Shown here in pieces: positions 22,559-30,283 of a DNA stretch of 64,000 nucleotides. Source of the DNA: Burkholderiaceae bacterium (GTDB lineage: Bacteria; Pseudomonadota; Gammaproteobacteria; Burkholderiales; Burkholderiaceae_E); the NCBI GenBank assembly GCA_024235875.1, contig JACKLP010000001.1, positions 576,020 to 640,019 of the forward strand, in the 5' to 3' direction. Position 1 is the first letter of the stretch. Each line of letters starts with the position of its first letter. The notes under the pieces are model-generated. The model saw only the letters and a program-made list of their open reading frames with translations, ran no database searches and was not told the origin of the DNA. Made by a program: the position numbers and the translations under genes.

Positions 22559-25531
22559 CTATATCTCGAAAGAACCTCGTTTAGCAATATCCTGGCGCAC
22601 GGACCGACTTCTAACCATCTCCGCAACCACCGGATCTCGAATTAGTTCCAGACAGGAATTGGCGCTGGTCACGACACGCTTATCCAGTGGACGCGCAAGA
22701 CCGAACCCTTGCCCATAATCCACCCCAAGGTCGATCAGCGCTTGGATTGTCTGGTGAGACTCGGCCCACTCCGCTATGCTCTTCATTCCAAGTTCGTGAG
22801 TTAAATCTACGATCGTCCTCGTAATAGCATAGTTGGCTGGATCTTGATCAATATCGCGGACGAAACTCCCGTCAATCTTGATAAAGTCCGCCGGGATCTC
22901 TTTCAAGTAGTTAAAGGACGTATACCCCGCGCCGAAGTCATCCAATGCGAGCTTCGATCCATAGAGCCTAACACGATCCACGAATTTTCGAGTAGAAGTC
23001 AGATCGTGAAGCGCAACGCTTTCGGTGATCTCAAAACACAGTTTTGACATAACCGCGGGATGATCGGCTATCATTGCGAACGCATCGTCGACGAACCTCG
23101 AGTCATTGAGCGACGCGCCACTCATATTGATCGTGGCAAACGACATTTTCTGCAGATGTGCGGGATTTTCTTCTAACCATGCCAAAATACTAGCAAGAAC
23201 CCAGCGATCGATAGACGACATGAGTCCATTTCTCTCAGCCGCACCAATAAATTTCCCCGGCGGAACAATCCCGCCGTTCTCGCCTCGCATCCGAATAAGG
23301 ACTTCGTAGTTCAGCGAGAGATCGGCGGTAGTCATCGCAACAATCGGTTGAAACTCTAGAAAGTAGCGATCGGTGGGTATCTTTTGCTGCAAGTCTGCAA
23401 CAACCTTTAGCTCCTCAAGGTGTGTCCGCAGAGCTTCGTCACGATCCGTAAGCTGAACGACGGTATTTCTGCCTCGCGCCTTGGCGTCAGAGCAAGCCCT
23501 GTCGGCCGCAGCTATGGCGTCCACTTGCTTCATTGAACCGTCGAGAGCAACGACACCAATGCTGACTGATATTGATAGCCGCTTACCTGAGACCTCGAAC
23601 GGACGATTGCACACTGATGCTCGAACTCGATCGAACAGCGAATCAACAGCGAACTCCGGCAGATCCGTAAGGACTACGATAAACGAGTCTCCGATTCGGG
23701 CAACTTTGTCCGTTGGCCTCAGCGCTGCAACCACTCTCTCGGCAACCGCCTGCAGTACAGCGTCACCGGTTCCGTGGCCATGCAAATCGTTAACAACCTT
23801 GAATCGATCGAGGTTGATGTAAGCAACTGCGCACACCACCCCCTCGCGAGCAGCTGAGATGCCATGATGAAGAGCTGACTCAAGTCCGCGACGGTTTAGA
23901 AGCTCTGTCAGTGAGTCATGTGTCGACAGCTTCGTAAGCTGTTGCTCTGCGCGCTTTCTCCGACTGATGTCCTGTATGGAGCCTTCTATCCCCTGTCCAC
24001 CTTCTCGTATCCGCGCGAGAAACCATTGGCTAGAAGGAGATGACTTCGATTCGCCCTTGATCTCAAACTCTATTTCTCCTACGTCACCCGCCTTCGCTGC
24101 GTTTACGAGCCGATCATACGTTGTTGCCCCAAGTATTCTGGACAGATGCAGACCGGCATTTTTCCCTTGCTCCAACTGCGAACCAAACATATCTCTAAAG
24201 GCCGGATTGAATAGACTCAGAGCACCATTGCCAGCGGTCCCAAAGAGCCCCACCGGCATCGAATTGAAATTTTCTTCGAATTTTTTCAGCGCACTCAGAG
24301 CCTCGGCCTGGGCATTTAGTCGAGCACTTCGCTCTTTCTTTATTCTTTCGGCCAGAGAGACTCCCATAACCAGTGACGACATCAGTGCGCCACTTTGTGC
24401 ATTCAACAGGCCAGAGAGTCCTGACAGCACGTCCGCTTGAAAAGCAATTTCGCTTATCAAGCCAACGACCAATATCCCCCAAGAGGCTGCGTACCATTTG
24501 GCAATTGCAGAGCGATTCCGGACCAATATCCTGACTAGGGTTGCCCAAACGTATCCCACCGTCACCAAAGAGGAAACCCAGAAAGTGCGCATAAAGGTTC
24601 CATGCGCCAAGAAGAGTGAGGCAACAGCGAGAACCACAAAAAGTGTTGAGATTGCGGCAAACGCCAGCTTGTTCCACCTCGCGCTAAGGTCCGACGAGAA
24701 CAAGCTCTGATACAACGCAATCGAGAAAAATCCGTGAACCGCGAGTGACGCTCGCACAAACAATAAGTTGTGCTCGGGCGCCAAGACAATTCCTAGCCAC
24801 TCGAGATCCCAGCCTCCGTTGAGAGCAGCTACTCGAAGTGATGTAACCAGCCATCCAGAGAAAAGAAAGAAGGTTGGGTCTGAATTTATAAGTGAAATTA
24901 GCGCACTGAATACGGCCATCATCAGAAATGAGCCGACCAATGCACCACCGAGTCTTTCGAATTTTCCGATTGACTCAGCGAAGGCCCCAGCTGTCCACAG
25001 CCTGGCTTTAGGTCGCCAAGCAATTGGCGCGTCAATTTGACCGACAATGGTAAACCGAGGGGCACGGGGCGTAAAATTTATTGCCATGCCACCTTTCGCG
25101 AACCTTGTCGCCCCCGTTACTTCTTCGAATGTGGTCGGCTCTTCTTGACTAGAGGATTTGTAGGCCACCCAGAACCGAAATTTCTTCCCTCTGAGCATCC
25201 TTAACTCAAGAACCAAAGGAACAAGCTGCTGATCCGCCTCCGGGCGAACCAGTACAGCAAGATTCTTAGTTAGGTCTCTATTTTGAGGACTAAAGGCGGC
25301 GGTTTCCATTGAGGCGAGTTTTTCCTCGATTGAAACCGGATGCACTACATCGGGGTCGATTTCTGTGTAGGTCGCCCTAACAGCACTCTCTGTCAGCCCG
25401 TCATTGTTCGCCTGGAGGAAGCTCGCTCCCGCAACTACGGCCGAGACAATTGCGGTCGCCACAAGCAACAGTTGGAACGAGCGAACGATCGCTTCATTCG
25501 CTCGTTGCAATAGGCGGCGCTGGGCGGGCAT
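22559..25531 (-). CDS. membrane 7TM-PAS-GGDEF-EAL protein (probable c-di-GMP phosphodiesterase)
   Basis: A 990-residue protein. A first helix (~19-41), a periplasmic 7TMR-DISM-like region (~42-190), about seven helices (~195-400), a PAS-like domain (~425-535), GGDEF (~545-700) and EAL (~725-970) follow in order. The cyclase motif is degenerate: at residues 612-617 it reads RIGDSF instead of R-x-GGDEF, so synthesis is unlikely. In the EAL domain the signature is E743-V-L, and LALDDFGAGYTSF, KIDGSFV and CFEITESV retain the metal and catalytic residues, so hydrolysis of c-di-GMP is plausible. It is convergent with the acyltransferase, and codons are A/T-rich. It may act as receptor for a signal made next door, which is inference. 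Confidence 0.85.
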   Translation of the reverse strand: MPAQRRLLQRANEAIVRSFQLLLVATAIVSAVVAGASFLQANNDGLTESAVRATYTEIDPDVVHPVSIEEKLASMETAAFSPQNRDLTKNLAVLVRPEADQQLVPLVLELRMLRGKKFRFWVAYKSSSQEEPTTFEEVTGATRFAKGGMAINFTPRAPRFTIVGQIDAPIAWRPKARLWTAGAFAESIGKFERLGGALVGSFLMMAVFSALISLINSDPTFFLFSGWLVTSLRVAALNGGWDLEWLGIVLAPEHNLLFVRASLAVHGFFSIALYQSLFSSDLSARWNKLAFAAISTLFVVLAVASLFLAHGTFMRTFWVSSLVTVGYVWATLVRILVRNRSAIAKWYAASWGILVVGLISEIAFQADVLSGLSGLLNAQSGALMSSLVMGVSLAERIKKERSARLNAQAEALSALKKFEENFNSMPVGLFGTAGNGALSLFNPAFRDMFGSQLEQGKNAGLHLSRILGATTYDRLVNAAKAGDVGEIEFEIKGESKSSPSSQWFLARIREGGQGIEGSIQDISRRKRAEQQLTKLSTHDSLTELLNRRGLESALHHGISAAREGVVCAVAYINLDRFKVVNDLHGHGTGDAVLQAVAERVVAALRPTDKVARIGDSFIVVLTDLPEFAVDSLFDRVRASVCNRPFEVSGKRLSISVSIGVVALDGSMKQVDAIAAADRACSDAKARGRNTVVQLTDRDEALRTHLEELKVVADLQQKIPTDRYFLEFQPIVAMTTADLSLNYEVLIRMRGENGGIVPPGKFIGAAERNGLMSSIDRWVLASILAWLEENPAHLQKMSFATINMSGASLNDSRFVDDAFAMIADHPAVMSKLCFEITESVALHDLTSTRKFVDRVRLYGSKLALDDFGAGYTSFNYLKEIPADFIKIDGSFVRDIDQDPANYAITRTIVDLTHELGMKSIAEWAESHQTIQALIDLGVDYGQGFGLARPLDKRVVTSANSCLELIRDPVVAEMVRSRSVRQDIAKRGSFEI

Positions 25532-25897
25532 TCTGGTCCCTAGATGGCTGGTAACGTCAACTCCTCGGTTTTACTCCTGAGAAGTCAGTGTTCTGCTCTA
25601 GTGATTGACACCCGGTCGAGGAAAGGCGCTGGGCGGTCTGGTTGTTGGCTTCCACCGTCGCTGGGGTGTAAAAGCACCAGTTTCGATTGCATTGCTTTCT
25701 CTTGTAAGCCGAACTTCGGCTCCATCGTTCCGACTTCGTCAAGGCCCCCGTGAGTGGCTGCGATGCCTCGTTGACAGCACGAGGACGAGCGGAGAGCATT
25801 CAAGGTCGACTTGGTCCCTCGTTCCCATGTGGGCTCGCGAGGTTGGTCCCGCATCAAATATCAATGGCTCAGTTCTGGGCCCGAAGTGGTTCCTAGC
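25532..25897. other. 366-base gap at the right edge of the A+T-rich segment
   Basis: No gene is supported. The short open frames here lack ribosome sites and recognisable products. Composition shifts from A+T-rich to G+C-rich across it, so the acquired-segment boundary probably lies inside. No tRNA-like sequence or clear direct repeat was found. Confidence 0.45.
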
Positions 25898-26788
25898 GTG
25901 AACGAGATCGCCAACTCACCTCTCCATATCAGCCTCTCCTACTCCCTCGAAGGGATGGCCCTCCTGGGAGAGGGCCTTGACGCCATGAGACTGGAGTCTG
26001 CAGCGACACAAGCGGGGTATCCGCTCGGCCCCTTGGCCCTGATCGACCTACTTTCCCTCTCCGTCGCGGACGAGTTGCTACACGCTGGCCACGCCCACAC
26101 CGGCGCTAGCCCGGCCGCGGCCGAGGGGACGCCAGGCAAGCCTGGGCATATGGCGGCGGCGCAGGGCGACCACGCTGGTGCGCACAAGCACACGCACGGT
26201 CACGGCGCTGCGGACATCCCTTCCGGTGAACCCGAGCGGCATGGGCATGATGGTCATGCTCACGACCATTCCGATCACCACCACCACCAGCACCACCATC
26301 ATCAACACGACCACAAGCACGATCACCACCACCACGACGAGCACCATGACCAAGTGCTATCAATACCGGAGCCGGCCATCTATGTGATCGAGAAGATGTC
26401 CCATGGCTTCGATCGCCGGGGGAAGGCCGAAGAGGCCGGCTTCTACGATTACGACGATGGCGAGATGGAGCTCTGGTCCGGTCTGTCGGCATTCCGTCGA
26501 CGCGGGGTCGAGTTCTCCGGTGAGCTCGTGGTGGATCGTCTGCGCTACGTGGTACTTGCTGCGGCGATTCGGTCCATGCCGGATCCCGGAACCAAGCCCG
26601 GCAAGGCCCATTCCGACCTGCCGTCGGATTGGCTGGCGAAGATCGACGGCCCGGACCTCTTGCGGCAGTGGCGCGACGTCGACCCACAAGCGATTCTGTC
26701 GCGTGCGGATGAACTGGAACACCAATACGGGCCGCGCTTTCATATCGAACCGGGAGCGCTTTCGGCCTGGTTCAACCCTGATGCCTGA
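25898..26788 (+). CDS. 3-hydroxyacyl-CoA dehydrogenase C-terminal domains only, with histidine-rich insert
   Basis: A 296-residue protein from a GTG at 25898 (start uncertain; ATG at 25955 is alternative). LEGMALLGEGLDAMRLESA, GYPLGPLALIDLLSLSVADELL, then YVIEKMSHGFDRRGKAEEAGFYDYDDG match the first 3HCDH domain of FadB-type proteins; the rest, ending LEHQYGPRFHIEPG, matches the second copy. The NAD-binding Rossmann and hydratase domains are absent. Where FadB has a short linker there is an insert of about 90 residues with 31 histidines, 22 of them in the last 38 (for example HHHHQHHHHQHDHKHDHHHH). The insert resembles metal-binding loops of zinc or nickel proteins. It could be a truncated gene at an insertion edge or a repurposed metal-binding protein. 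Confidence 0.7.
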   Translation: MNEIANSPLHISLSYSLEGMALLGEGLDAMRLESAATQAGYPLGPLALIDLLSLSVADELLHAGHAHTGASPAAAEGTPGKPGHMAAAQGDHAGAHKHTHGHGAADIPSGEPERHGHDGHAHDHSDHHHHQHHHHQHDHKHDHHHHDEHHDQVLSIPEPAIYVIEKMSHGFDRRGKAEEAGFYDYDDGEMELWSGLSAFRRRGVEFSGELVVDRLRYVVLAAAIRSMPDPGTKPGKAHSDLPSDWLAKIDGPDLLRQWRDVDPQAILSRADELEHQYGPRFHIEPGALSAWFNPDA

Positions 26789-26821
26789 GACCGACGCCTG
26801 CAGCGGATCGGGAAGGACAAT

Positions 26822-27616
26822 ATGGGCAATCCTGCGGTTTCGGTCGAGGCGCTAGACGATGTAACCGTCGTGACGCTCGATCGGCCCAACGCGCGAAACG
26901 CGGTCGACCGGTCGACGGCGGAGGCCTTGGCAGAGGCGTTCGCCGCTTTCGATGCGGATGCCAATAGCCATGTTGCGGTTTTCTGCGGGGCGAATGGAAC
27001 TTTCTGCGCCGGCGCGGATCTCAAGGCTTTCGGGAATGCGAACCAACGCAATCGGCTAGAACTCACCGGAAATGGCCCGATGGGGCCCTCGCGCATGCTC
27101 TTGAGCAAGCCGGTGGTCGCGGCGGTATCGGGCTACGCGGTAGCCGGCGGGCTGGAGCTCGCGCTGTGGTGCGACCTGCGCATTCTGGAAGAATCCGCGG
27201 TGCTCGGTGTCTTCTGCCGCCGCTTCGGGGTACCACTGATCGATGGCGGCACGGTGCGCTTGCCGCGTCTGATCGGGCTATCGCGCGCCTTGGACCTGAT
27301 TCTGACTGGGCGCCCCGTCGATGCGTCCGAGGCACTGGCGATGGGCTTGGCCAATCGTGTGGTCCCGGACGGACATTCACGCGATGCCGCCATCGAATTG
27401 GCGAGGCAACTCGCGCGACTGCCCCAGGCATGCCTGCGCAACGACCGTCGTTCCACCTACGAACAGTTCGGGCTTCCCTTGGAACAGGCATTGCAGCGCG
27501 AGTTCGAGTTGGGACTTAGTACACTCGCCACAGGCGAATCTGCGGCCGGCGCTAACCGGTTCGCGGCCGGCGATGGCCGACACGGCCGCATCGTCGGATC
27601 GAAATACGACAACTGA
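26822..27616 (+). CDS. enoyl-CoA hydratase/isomerase family protein (crotonase)
   Basis: A 264-residue crotonase. VVTLDRPNARNAVDR, GANGTFCAGADLKAF and SGYAVAGGLELALWCDLRI provide the CoA pocket and oxyanion hole; CRRFGVPLIDGGTVRLPRLIG holds the second catalytic region, which reads IDGG rather than the GExGG of standard hydratases, so hydratase activity may be altered. It starts 33 bases after the histidine-rich 3-hydroxyacyl-CoA dehydrogenase fragment on the same strand, consistent with a former fatty-acid operon, and GGAAGGA precedes the ATG. Substrate unknown. Confidence 0.87.
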   Translation: MGNPAVSVEALDDVTVVTLDRPNARNAVDRSTAEALAEAFAAFDADANSHVAVFCGANGTFCAGADLKAFGNANQRNRLELTGNGPMGPSRMLLSKPVVAAVSGYAVAGGLELALWCDLRILEESAVLGVFCRRFGVPLIDGGTVRLPRLIGLSRALDLILTGRPVDASEALAMGLANRVVPDGHSRDAAIELARQLARLPQACLRNDRRSTYEQFGLPLEQALQREFELGLSTLATGESAAGANRFAAGDGRHGRIVGSKYDN

Positions 27617-27626
27617 CGGAACCTCG

Positions 27627-29282
27627 ATGCCCAGAGAAGAGAAGCGACTACATGCCTATCAACCGCCCGTGACCCCGCGCCCGGCGGCAACGATCCTGCT
27701 GCTTCGTGACGTTGCCCAGGGCTACGAGGTCCTGATGACCCGGCGTTCCGCTCGAGCGAGCTTCGCACCAGGCGCCTATGTGTTTCCCGGAGGGGCGGTC
27801 GATGCTGCCGACGGCGGCGAGCAGGCCCGAATGCTCGGGCGGCAGCGCGGCACCCAGTCGGAGGAGCAGCAGGCGTATACGGTCGCCGCCATTCGCGAGG
27901 CCTTCGAGGAGTTGGGCGTACTCCTTGCCTATCGGGATCCCACGGCAGACCAGTTGACGGACCAGAAGCAATTGGAGCTTCTGGACCGGGGACACGATTC
28001 GGATTTCCTGGCACAGATCGAAGCGGCCGGGCACCGCTTGGCGGTCGACCGGGTCTGGTGGTTGTGCCACTGGATCACCGATCGGGATCTCCCCAAGCGA
28101 TTCGATGCCCGCTTCTTCGTTGCCCGGATGCCGGAAGGCCAGGATCCTCGGGCCGACGAGGGCGAGCAGTTCGACCCGGTCTGGATTTCGCCGGCCGAGG
28201 CGTTGGCTGGTCACGAGCGCGGCGATTTCCCGATGATCTTCCCGACGATCCGGACCCTGCGCCGGCTGGCGGCGTTCAACAGCGTCGACGAAGTCATCGA
28301 TCAATGTCGCTCGGAGTCGCCCCTATGGGTGTCGAGTCCGAGGGCCGCTCATCTGCGAGGCGAGGTAGAACGATTCTCGGAGCACGAGGCGCCCTACGGT
28401 GAGCTCGAATTGATCGTTCCCGACGGGCGAATACTTCATTCGCTGGACTGGCAACACGAGAAGGCGGTCGCGCTGCTAAAGCACGTGTCGCGCCTGACAG
28501 CGCCCAATCCGGGAATGATGACCGGACCCGGGACCAACACCTACATCATCGGCGACGCCGTGTCAGGCTTCGCGGTGATCGATCCGGGACCGGAAGATCC
28601 TGCGCACATCGACCGGATCGCCGAGCTCGTGGGCGATCGACTTGTGTACACATTGTGTACACACTCTCACCCCGACCACTCCCCAGGCGCGAGCCTGCTG
28701 CAGGCGCGCTGCGGCGGCGAGATCCTGGGGCGCGCGTCCGGAGAATCCGTGCAGCATATCTGGCCGTTCACGCCGGACCGGACCATCGAAGACGGCGAGC
28801 GGATCCGCGTCGGTGATTCGACGCTGCTGGCGATCCACACGCCCGGGCACGCCTCGAACCACCTGTGCTTCTATCTGGAAGAAGACGGGCTCCTGTTCTC
28901 GGGCGACCATATCAACAACGGCTCCACCGTGGTCATCGGTCCGCCCGACGGCAACATGAAGGCCTATCTGGATGCGCTCGAGCGACTGCGCGAGCTTTCT
29001 GCCCGTTACATCCTCCCCGCCCACGGATGGGTGCTGGGTTTCCCGCAGATCGCGATCGAGTCCCTGATTCGTCACCGCCTGGGGCGCGAGGCCAAGGTCA
29101 CGGCGGCGCTGGTCGCGGCGGGTGGCCGCGCCACCACCGAAGCGCTGCTGCCGCACGTCTATGACGATGTGCCGGCCAAATTGCACCCGGTGGCCGCTCG
29201 CTCGCTTCGCGCGCATCTTGACAAGCTGACCGAAGATGGGCGAGTGGGCATCGAGGGCGAGCTCTGGACCTTGCTCGCTTGA
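27627..29282 (+). CDS. NUDIX hydrolase / metallo-beta-lactamase fold fusion protein
   Basis: A 551-residue two-domain protein. Residues ~15-230 are a NUDIX domain: FPGGAVDAAD, then REAFEELG at residues 90-97, with a longer than usual gap before the NUDIX helix. Residues ~270-540 are a metallo-beta-lactamase fold: PNPGMMTGPGTNTYIIG, the metal motif HSHPDH at 346-351, GHASNHLCFY, FSGDHINNGSTVVI and ILPAHGWVLG. This second half resembles LACTB2, a human MBL-fold endoribonuclease. Fusions of this kind are widespread in betaproteobacteria but their reaction is not established. It starts 10 bases after the crotonase and overlaps the sulfurtransferase start. Confidence 0.88.
   Translation: MPREEKRLHAYQPPVTPRPAATILLLRDVAQGYEVLMTRRSARASFAPGAYVFPGGAVDAADGGEQARMLGRQRGTQSEEQQAYTVAAIREAFEELGVLLAYRDPTADQLTDQKQLELLDRGHDSDFLAQIEAAGHRLAVDRVWWLCHWITDRDLPKRFDARFFVARMPEGQDPRADEGEQFDPVWISPAEALAGHERGDFPMIFPTIRTLRRLAAFNSVDEVIDQCRSESPLWVSSPRAAHLRGEVERFSEHEAPYGELELIVPDGRILHSLDWQHEKAVALLKHVSRLTAPNPGMMTGPGTNTYIIGDAVSGFAVIDPGPEDPAHIDRIAELVGDRLVYTLCTHSHPDHSPGASLLQARCGGEILGRASGESVQHIWPFTPDRTIEDGERIRVGDSTLLAIHTPGHASNHLCFYLEEDGLLFSGDHINNGSTVVIGPPDGNMKAYLDALERLRELSARYILPAHGWVLGFPQIAIESLIRHRLGREAKVTAALVAAGGRATTEALLPHVYDDVPAKLHPVAARSLRAHLDKLTEDGRVGIEGELWTLLA
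28642..28663 (+). repeat. exact 11-base tandem repeat in the MBL coding region
   Basis: TTGTGTACACA occurs twice in tandem, each copy containing the 8-base palindrome GTGTACAC. It encodes the strand just before the HxHxDH metal motif and does not break the frame. Probably incidental, but conspicuous in otherwise GC-rich coding DNA. Confidence 0.6.
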
Positions 29283-30184
29283 GCGACAGCGCTCGGCGCG
29301 CCGGCGTGGCGACGCCCCCGGCACCGGATTCGAACTTGCTGGTGTCGCCCGACTGGCTGCACGGGCAGGTCGGTGCGCCCGGGCTGAGCATCATCGATGC
29401 CCGTGCGCCGATCTCGCCCGACCGAGTCGGGCCGCCGGTCTATCTCAATGTCGGGACCGAGACGGCCGGGGCGCGAATACCCTGGGCACGGTATATCCAT
29501 CTGGTCGACGACCTTTCCGATCCCGATGGATCGTTTCCGATCGCGCTGGCGCGACCGCCGGCCGTGGCCCAGGTCTTGTCGGCCCACGGGATCAGTGCGG
29601 ATGACACGATCGTAGTCTATGGCGGCGCCCAGGAACTGGCCACGCATCGGGTCTGGTGGGCCCTGAAAGCCTCCGGTGCGCGTGACGTACGAGTGCTCGA
29701 CGGCGGAATCGAGCGCTGGGTCCATGAGGGCCGACCACTGCAAGCCGAACACGACCACGTCGAACCGCGGTCCTTTTGCGCGACACGCCGTCCCGAGATG
29801 CTTGCCGCTCGCGATGACGTCCTGGCGGCGATCGACGACCCCCGGGTTTGCCTGGTCAATGCACTGACTGCCGCTCAACACCACAGCCGAACCGACCTCA
29901 CCTATGGCCGCCCCGGCCGCATTCCTGCGAGCTGCAATATCTCGGCACGCGATCTCATCGACCCGGACTCCGGACGCTTCCTGCCGCTGAGCTCACTGCG
30001 GTCCCGCTTCGAGCGCGAGCGTGTCCTCGAGCACGACCGCTGCATCGTCTACTGTGGTGGCGGCATCGCGGCGACCACTGTCGTGCTCGGACTGTGGCTG
30101 ATCGGCTATCGTGCCGTGGCAATGTACGACGGATCGCTTCGCGAGTGGGCCCGTGACCCGCGGCTGCCCATGGAGGTCGGCTGA
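29279..30184 (+). CDS. sulfurtransferase, two rhodanese domains
   Basis: A 301-residue protein with an inactive N-terminal rhodanese domain (~20-160) and a catalytic C-terminal one (~170-295). The persulfide-carrying cysteine is in IVYCGGGIAATT; the corresponding place in the first domain reads VVYGGAQELAT without cysteine. It transfers sulfur from thiosulfate or 3-mercaptopyruvate to a thiol acceptor. The loop CGGGIA differs from the CGSGVT of classical 3-mercaptopyruvate sulfurtransferases, so the donor is uncertain. The start is a TTG overlapping the previous stop (TTGA); a GTG at 29306 is the alternative. Confidence 0.85.
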   Translation: MSDSARRAGVATPPAPDSNLLVSPDWLHGQVGAPGLSIIDARAPISPDRVGPPVYLNVGTETAGARIPWARYIHLVDDLSDPDGSFPIALARPPAVAQVLSAHGISADDTIVVYGGAQELATHRVWWALKASGARDVRVLDGGIERWVHEGRPLQAEHDHVEPRSFCATRRPEMLAARDDVLAAIDDPRVCLVNALTAAQHHSRTDLTYGRPGRIPASCNISARDLIDPDSGRFLPLSSLRSRFERERVLEHDRCIVYCGGGIAATTVVLGLWLIGYRAVAMYDGSLREWARDPRLPMEVG

Positions 30185-30200
30185 CGCGGCATCGGAACGA

Positions 30201-30234
30201 CAAGGGCCGCATCCGTTGGCGGATGCGGCCCTTG
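30201..30234. terminator. bidirectional terminator hairpin between sulfurtransferase and pnp
   Basis: A perfect 15-base-pair stem (30201-30215 with 30220-30234) closes a four-base loop TTGG, 17 bases after the sulfurtransferase stop and 50 before the pnp stop. No strong T-tract flanks it, but it is the only structure between these convergent genes. Confidence 0.75.
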
Positions 30235-30283
30235 CCGGGCTTCGATGTGCGGGCTCCGAGAACCCCGCCTTGCCTTCAGCAGA

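Larger units (their letters stand above)
19560..25900. other. A+T-rich segment, putative horizontally acquired region
   Basis: From about 19560 to 25900 base and codon use change visibly: AT-rich codons such as ATA, TTA, AAA and AGA become frequent, in contrast to the C/G-ending codons on both sides. The segment carries a histidine kinase, an acyltransferase and a GGDEF/EAL protein and no acyl-CoA or housekeeping gene. No integrase, transposase or flanking tRNA was found, and no attachment repeat was recognised. The right edge coincides with a gene that lacks its N-terminal domain. Boundaries are by eye and approximate. Confidence 0.6.

Noticed and set aside
19560..25900. Prophage or transposon
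   Set aside because: No integrase, transposase, terminal repeat or structural phage gene was found in the A+T-rich segment.
26078..26353. Minus-strand frame rich in valine and methionine opposite the His-rich insert
   Set aside because: It is the complement of the histidine codons (CAC/CAT read as GTG/ATG) and has no start signal; the plus frame has FadB homology on both sides.
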